Positions 58,101-64,000 of a stretch of DNA of 64,000 bases are shown in pieces (the stretch's first letter is position 1; each line of letters starts with the position of its first letter). The position numbers and the translations under genes were made by a program. The DNA comes from Argopecten irradians. Taxonomy: Eukaryota; Mollusca; Bivalvia; Pectinida; Pectinidae. The DNA lies in the NCBI RefSeq assembly GCF_041381155.1, contig NC_091143.1, forward strand, positions 41,990,996-42,054,995, written 5' to 3'. The notes beneath the pieces were generated by a model. That model worked only from the letters and a program-made list of their open reading frames with translations, was not told where the DNA came from and did not search any database.

Positions 58101-60369
58101 AACCTTATATCTGTTAATGTAACATCACTTCCTTAACAAAAAAAAATATAATGCACGCCGTCGTGATACTTACTACGAAGCAGTTGTCCATCCCCGCAAA
58201 CAGCAAATAGAACCTTCATGGTTAGAATTGATTCACATAGACATATTTGCATTTGTCCAACGTTGTTATCTCACCGTACACCATCGATATAGATGTTTCA
58301 ATTTCACAAAATTGGATTGATACAGGTCAGTTGAATGAAACAGCAGGCATCGGCCATATAGGTCTTCTCCCTTCAAAACAACACAGTGGTAAAAGTTACA
58401 TACATTCACGAACACACACAAAATAAAAATAGAATAGTAATCAAGTTTCAAATAACGAGAGATAACTTCAATATTATTATTACGTTAATAACAAAAACCT
58501 AAATAAAGTAGTAGACAACAATGATATAACTTTTTTATGAAATGCATCACATTCTTATTCAATATATCATACTGTGAATTTTCACTTTTTTTCAAAATAG
58601 GATTATAATATTCTAATTTATGAAAGGCATTCCCTTCCCTTTCTATGTCTTGTACATTTGGATTATCTATTTCCCAAAATATCCCTCAAAGAATAATTTT
58701 ATGTGTCCTCTAATATCTATTATCATTTTTATTTAAATACACAAACAATCCAAATGGTGAAAAACAACTACTATGCAAGTATATTATTTGTATACGACAA
58801 TATACTATTTACATTACTGTACAAATAAGTATTTATTATGTGTGAATGTTGAATATATCTGTTAGAAAAGTTAAAAAAAATAGGTGAATATGGTGGTCCT
58901 TATGCGTGAATTTTTTTTCTCGAATATTAGAATGAAACGGATTAGTCTGCCTTCTGATTATTTCATATAAGAGTTGTCTCTCTTGATATATTTATAAACT
59001 ACATTGTATATATTTTTTGAGCGGATGCGACGAATGATTGAAATGTATGCAAGCGCTAATTCTGAATACATCGGTAGTTAAGTAAGAGAGGAGAGTGAGG
59101 TAATTTTGTTCTATAATATAATCAAATATAGAAATTGAATGAAAACCCTAGATATGCGAATGGGAAATATATTGTTTTTTACATGAATTACTGAATAAAG
59201 AATTAAAAAAAAAAACTAAAAAAAAAAACTTGTTTATGAAATGTAAATCATGAATTACCGTATATAAATTGAGCGTATGTTTTTATAGTATTACGGTAGG
59301 ATGATCATAGTATACCACAGCAAACAATGTTGTAGGGAAAATGCGAACATAATGGAAGAAAGAAAGGCTGCTATTGAGCAAGAACTGGAAAAGGAAAGAT
59401 CAAGATCGCAAGAAATTGTTCATGGCATGAAAGGAGAAATTAGCCTTCTGAGAGAAACATTAGCAAATGTAAATCAAATGATAGGAGAATTACAGAATGA
59501 AAAGGAACATCTGCTTATAAGGTATGGATATAGTTAATTAAAAATGTAATACTGAATCCTCCAATATATTTTAATATCCAATATTATTTACTTCTATTTA
59601 TTCAGTTGACATTTTTGTTTCAAAACAAAACAGATTAAGCAAAACTGTTCATGGCAATCGTACTATCACAGACCTGTATGATCCTCACCGACCGACAAAG
59701 TTATCAGAGAAGTACTCGGAGCTGTACAATAACGAATGGACAGACGCTTTAGAGGAACTTGTGAAAGCCAAGATTCTACAAGGCGAAGATGATGTTTACA
59801 CAAAAACACTTCATAGTATTCTTGAAGTAAGTACATAAAGTTTGGACATAGATGTGGACGTATCTCTCAAATATTACTTTGATAAAAAAAATAAATGAGT
59901 TGTTTGTTTTATAGTCTTTAAAACATTTTCATTTCGTGTTTTCGATTGCAGCAAAACTTTGTTTTGACATTGCAGTGTTTTTGACATTTTACTGAAAATA
60001 ATAGATATATTTGACATCCAAGGAATTTAAGTCATTAATATGTATTTAGCAAATATATAATCATATATATGGAATGCTGTGTTTAAGTTAAGTAAAAGTC
60101 TTCATTTCACCATCACATATTGCTTATGTAAAAACACAATTCAAACGAATCTAAACACCTGTTCTGAAAAAGATAAGTGATGGAAAAACATTCAATATTG
60201 CAAAATTGTTATATCATAATTATTCATATCCAATGCATTATATCTATTTTCTTATTTATAGGAGGTATTTCGATTCTGCTGCGACACTGAGTCCAGATAC
60301 GTGAAGATAAGTACACACTCATTGACATCTCTACCAGGCCCTGATCCAACTAGTAAAGACCAGGAACAG
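49109..60369 (+). CDS. Coiled-coil gene with Mieap (mitochondria-eating protein)-like C-terminus, partial
   Basis: Candidate exons: 49109-49195, 50263-50346, 51944-52023, 52528-52689, 55840-55935, 56447-56500, 56940-56993, (57468-57521), 59336-59520, 59634-59826, 60262-60369. Nearly all have phase 2-2 borders. The middle exons are heptad-rich (SELEARFDETER; NEENIYELQKQIHALQ; LANVNQMIGELQNEKEHLLI). Exon 59634 encodes ITDLYDPHRPTKLSEKYSEL, then YNNEWTDALEEL, which resembles the C-terminal Mieap/SPATA18 domain, a family expanded in bivalves. Family knowledge: mitochondrial quality control. Neither the start nor the final exons are found; the start may lie beyond the LINE, the end beyond the window. 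Exon 51944 breaks phase, and 57468 lacks AG, so this may be a damaged copy. Confidence 0.55.
50373..50579 (-). mobile_element. tRNA-derived SINE, copy 4
   Basis: On the minus strand: GGACCGTGGCGATCGAGTGG, TAAGATGTCCCGTCATATTA, a decayed B box, ending GACACTGACTGTTTATATGA. It starts 27 bp after the donor of exon 50263-50346. Confidence 0.75.
50600..51943. other. Intron, nothing coding recognised
   Basis: Contains low-complexity C/A-rich sequence (50750-51000) and a loose ~70-bp duplication at about 51110-51250 (TCTAAATAAAGGAATCTTAG and TCTAAATTAGGGAATCTAAG). The 121-residue open frame at 50749 has biased composition and no recognisable domain. Confidence 0.4.
52690..55839. other. Large intron, fragments of repeats
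   Basis: No exon recognised. A segment near 53530-53590 (ATCAAACAACATAGTAAACC) is an inverted relative of 57.72-57.80 kb. A poly(A) run lies at 54309-54329. The ORFs at 53.4-54.3 kb and 55.1 kb show no domain. Confidence 0.4.
57522..59335. other. Intron with dispersed-repeat fragments
   Basis: 57555-57640 repeats the spacer sequence seen near 6815-6880 (GGATTATTTCGCGGATATAC). 57725-57800 is related, inverted, to 53.5 kb. Otherwise AT-rich with nothing recognised. Confidence 0.4.
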
Positions 60370-61789
60370 GTATGTTTGATGGGCATTGAAAGTAGGAAAT
60401 AATTTTCGTTGATATGGTGATTTACGATGGTATTCGGAGAGTCACCTTTTGTTATAATTTAAATTTATACAGAACCTTTACCATGGCAAGCTTGTAAGAC
60501 TACAACCTATATTAATATTAAACTAGAACACGTGGAATGAATTGAATAAGGTCGTTTATTAATTATAAACAACAGTTTATGCGTTTTTCTGTGATAAATC
60601 ATCACACGACAGGTTTTACATGAAAATACCACAGTTTTAGATGGGTAACAAACTTCATCACTGTTACAATCACATGTTATAAAACCAAGAAAAGAGTATA
60701 CAAAATTACAAAATTTATAATAATTGGAAAGCATGTAAAGGTGAAAGAGGTAACAGTAAATAAACATTAATTGAAATTAACACGTACGGAAGTTGAAAGG
60801 AGAAGGTAAGATGGGGAAGGCGATGGGTAACTTGATAATTCAAATTACTAGATATATACACATTTTCAGTCTTCAGCTTTAGCTACTGACTTGACAGAGC
60901 TATGTCATGCTTATATAGGAATCTAAAAATAGGCGTATATTTATGCGCAAAATGTGCGATCCAGCCTCTCCTTTCGATAACAAAATAAAACCAATATAAT
61001 TGTTCATGTCTGCATGAATGACATTAAAACTAGTTTTGATTTGTATATATCTGGGCTTGTATGAATCCGTAAGTACCGGAAATTATTTTTCTATTTTGGT
61101 ACGACTCAAATGTTACTTGAATGACTAAGCATACAATGAATTGTGTCATTAATTTCTATATTTATAAACATGTACACTGTGAAACGAATTCTTATTTGAA
61201 TATAACTTAAATAGTTTGACCAAAAAAATTAATCAGAATCATTTTTTCGACAAGAGCATAATATATAAATATATAATAGTTGGTTGTCTATACATCTATA
61301 TTTATCATTTGATTTTAATTGACGCTCTATATATAATCGTGACAAAGTTGAGATATATAATTAACAAAATATACATTTTATTTGTTATATGTTGTTCACA
61401 AATATCGATACTTTATTAAGTATAAATGTATGCCACCTATATAGTATATTTATTCCAGGTGGGTATATTCAGATTTATTTCTCATTACTTTCAAACTGAT
61501 TTGTGAATGCTCAAACATATCCTTATGCTTTCATACATTTTTAATTCTGATACGACCCCGAAAATTGCATTGTAGGTGACCAAAACCGCGTATGTAGTAC
61601 GTTAACGCTTATATTAGGAGGTATATGATAAAGAACTTTCGGACAGAAGACTAAAAAATGAAAAGAAAAGAGTATATGATGCAAAAACGAAAGGTTGCTT
61701 TAAAATTTGTGAATTATGATGAAATACACTCCACGATCAACTGACTCCGTATGTATAACTCTTTGAAACTTTTCCTTCATTCTTGTGTT
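60370..61789. other. AT-rich region, no gene recognised
   Basis: After the last recognised exon of the Mieap-like gene. Very AT-rich, with several TATA-type runs (61250-61400). No further exon could be picked out. Confidence 0.4.
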
Positions 61790-63430
61790 TTCTTATTTAT
61801 GCCTATATTCAAGGGTGGTGATAAACACATTGTATCACAGGCCAATTTCATAAGTGAGTTGTATTGGAAAAATCTTTGAGCGATTAGTATGCAAACATAT
61901 TTACAATTGTTTCAAACAAAATAATATCATTTACAAGTTACAGTCAGGATTTTTACGAAAACACTCTTATACACATCAACTAATAGAATCGTATCATTCC
62001 ATGTTGCTGAAAATCATGATCACATAGCTTTTGTTTTTTTTTGCGATTTTTCCAAAGCCTTTGATAGAGTTTGGCATAAAGGCCTCATATACAAACCCTG
62101 GATAGCTAATTATCTGTCGTGTAGAAAACAGTCTGTTTTTAATAAATACATCCATTTCTTCTTTGAAGGATATTAATGCTTGTGTACCACAGGGATCTGT
62201 CCTAGGACCTTTATTTTTTTCTTATTTATATTAATGATATTTCAACCGAACTTATTTCACTATGTCGTCACTTTGCTGACTATCATATTCTTCTTAATAC
62301 TTAGATGATATTATACGTGTTGTAAATACTGATTTTAAAGCTCTAGAAATATGGTCAAATGATTGACTTATTTCCTTCAACCCGAAAAAAATCATGTTAG
62401 TATTTCTTTCAAATCTCCCTTACCAGCCACTTTTTACATTCATCAATACAGTTATAGAAATTACACAGGAGTAATTTTAAGTAGCGATGCTAAATGGTCT
62501 GAACATATAGATGAAATTATTAAGAAGGTTTCGAAATACATGTATATAGCAACCATTCGTAAATTGAAATTCCTACTAAGCAGAAAAAAAATAGAAAAAA
62601 TGTATCTAATATATTTAAGACCTATCTTAGAGTATGCATGTGAAGTTTGGGATAATTGTGGTGTTGCCAATTCCGATAATCTTGAAAATGTACAACTTGA
62701 TGCCGCCCGTATTATTACAGGACTACCAATATATACCAAAACAGAGTTTATTTATAAAGAAATTAGACGGCTTCCGTTATCTAAACGGAGAAAGATAAGA
62801 AAATTAACCCTCTTTTTAATATAAAACATAATATAGCTCCCTCATATTTATGTGATATCTTACCAGACAACATCGGTGTCCTGATAAACTATGACTTTAG
62901 AAATTCCCAGGAAGTGAGGCAACAACGTTATAGACTCCAACGCACATTTAACTCCTTCTTTCCTTCAACTTCTACTCTTTGGAACAATTTAGATATAGCT
63001 ACTAGAAATTTTCCAATCTTAAATTCCTTCAAATCAATTATTCCTTCCAGAAACCGTGTGTTTTCTAAATTTTGGTACTATAGATGGCTTAATATTTTCC
63101 ATTGTAGATTAAGAAATAAAGCAAGTACTTTTTTACGATCTTTTCATATCCAATCTTTTGCCTTCAGCACGCTGTGAATGAATGTGGATTCTCGTGCGAA
63201 GACTCTTATCACATGCCCAAAATATCGCATTATACGACAGACATTATTAAACGATATTGGTACCCCGGTGGCATCACATTAGATACATTACTAACAGGAG
63301 ATGCAAATTTAGAAAATGATACTCACCTTAATATTGCAAAGGCAGTCCAAATTTATATTGACAGTACTGGCATGTTTTTTGACATTCAGAGCATACTACC
63401 AAATTCCTATATCTACTTAGTTAATTAATA
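61790..63430 (+). mobile_element. Old, truncated LINE copy
   Basis: Decayed reverse transcriptase: FDRVWHKG-type (62055-62080), VPQGSVLGPLFF-type (62185-62215), then open pieces 62363-62824 (GVILSSDAKWSEHIDEIIKK; LEYACEVWDN; ARIITGLP), 62914-63177 and 63174-63428, matching the thumb and C-terminus of the 44-48 kb LINE at clearly lower identity. The endonuclease and everything upstream are missing. At least four frame breaks. Same superfamily, a different and older lineage. Confidence 0.82.
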
Positions 63431-64000
63431 AATTACATGTTATACATATGTCAACAGTATAAATCAGTTGTATCTGCTGTCTGGTGTAGTTGAATGATTT
63501 TCAAGGAAAGGAATGGCTTCGAGTGGATCTCCAGTGTAATGTTTTCTATGGAATGTGTATCATGGACAACGTTTTAAGGAAGTAATCGATCGGTGTTTCC
63601 CAGTCAGTCAGATAACTATCTACACAATTATCACGTTTACAAATAATTATAAGTTAATAAATAACAACTAACTATTTCTCCTCTCCCATACTCCTCAATC
63701 TTTCCCTTTTCTCTTTCATTCTTTTAATAGAAAATTTTGATTCATATATTTATATATGTATTGTCTTCACTGCTGTCCATTATGTATATATACATATTAT
63801 GTATTCGGTAGAGGACGTCACTAAGTTGGCAAAACGTGCGTTCAATCCCAGTTGTCAATAATTTACGACAATAAAAAATGTTTAAAAACAATGATGTAGA
63901 TTGGAATGGCAAAACGATGGATAACTTTAAAAAGTTCGTTTGAGATAAACATATGGCATTCCCGCGCATCTTAAAATGGGTACCGTTCCCTCCTGCAAAT
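63431..64000. other. Window end, nothing recognised
   Basis: AT-rich. A pyrimidine-rich stretch (63675-63725) is followed by AAAATTTTGATTC but no exon I can support. Confidence 0.35.

Noticed and set aside
1-64000. LTR retrotransposon, Polinton or endogenous virus
   Set aside because: No long terminal repeats, integrase, capsid or envelope-like frames were seen. The reverse transcriptases present are of the non-LTR type.

Overview
This is a eukaryotic, AT-rich, intron-rich window crowded with short dispersed repeats. Everything points to a bivalve mollusc, possibly a scallop-like one. The protein families, a tRNA-derived SINE whose far end reads 'AGTTTAACGTCCTATTAACA', and repeats bounded by GCTCACCTG / CAGGTGAGC all have the look of bivalve genomes. 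That assignment comes from memory and was not tested by a search.

Layout. From 1 to 2.1 kb is intergenic DNA with a foldback element. From 2.1 to 16.4 kb are two tandem TRMT1 genes (tRNA guanine-26 dimethyltransferase), both on the minus strand and with matching exon structure. They are separated by a repeat block at 6.5-12.9 kb that includes a 2.4 kb satellite-bearing element. The downstream copy starts with a mitochondrial-type presequence. The upstream copy lacks one and has lysine-rich tracts. From 17.5 to 21.5 kb, on the plus strand, is LINS1 (Lines homolog); its five exons join in frame to give 689 residues. From 41.6 down to 22.5 kb, minus strand, is CACTIN, a spliceosome-associated protein, with 17 exons that join in frame plus one damaged exon. 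Its introns hold several minisatellites. Two of these appear to have grown out of the gene's own splice sites. Intron 1 carries a long inverted repeat into which a hAT and a pogo-like element have inserted.

From about 41.95 to 48.5 kb is a nearly complete non-LTR retrotransposon (LINE) of the CR1/L2/jockey-like group. It has an intact ORF1 and a lightly damaged ORF2 containing a canonical 2A motif (DVESNPGP). From 49.1 to 60.4 kb, plus strand, is a coiled-coil gene whose C-terminal part resembles mitochondria-eating protein (Mieap/SPATA18). Two of its exon junctions look damaged. A second, older LINE fragment lies at 61.8-63.4 kb.

There is no operon and no obvious shared pathway, although TRMT1 and CACTIN both act in RNA processing. 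I saw no CRISPR array, rRNA gene, functional tRNA gene or LTR/viral element. The observations most worth checking are the split of TRMT1 into apparent mitochondrial and non-mitochondrial copies, the tandem 5' splice-site array and 3' splice-site-derived minisatellite in CACTIN, the 2A motif in the LINE, the hAT insertion with its empty site preserved in the opposite inverted arm, and the modular 54-nt exons (one with a dead acceptor) in the Mieap-like gene.
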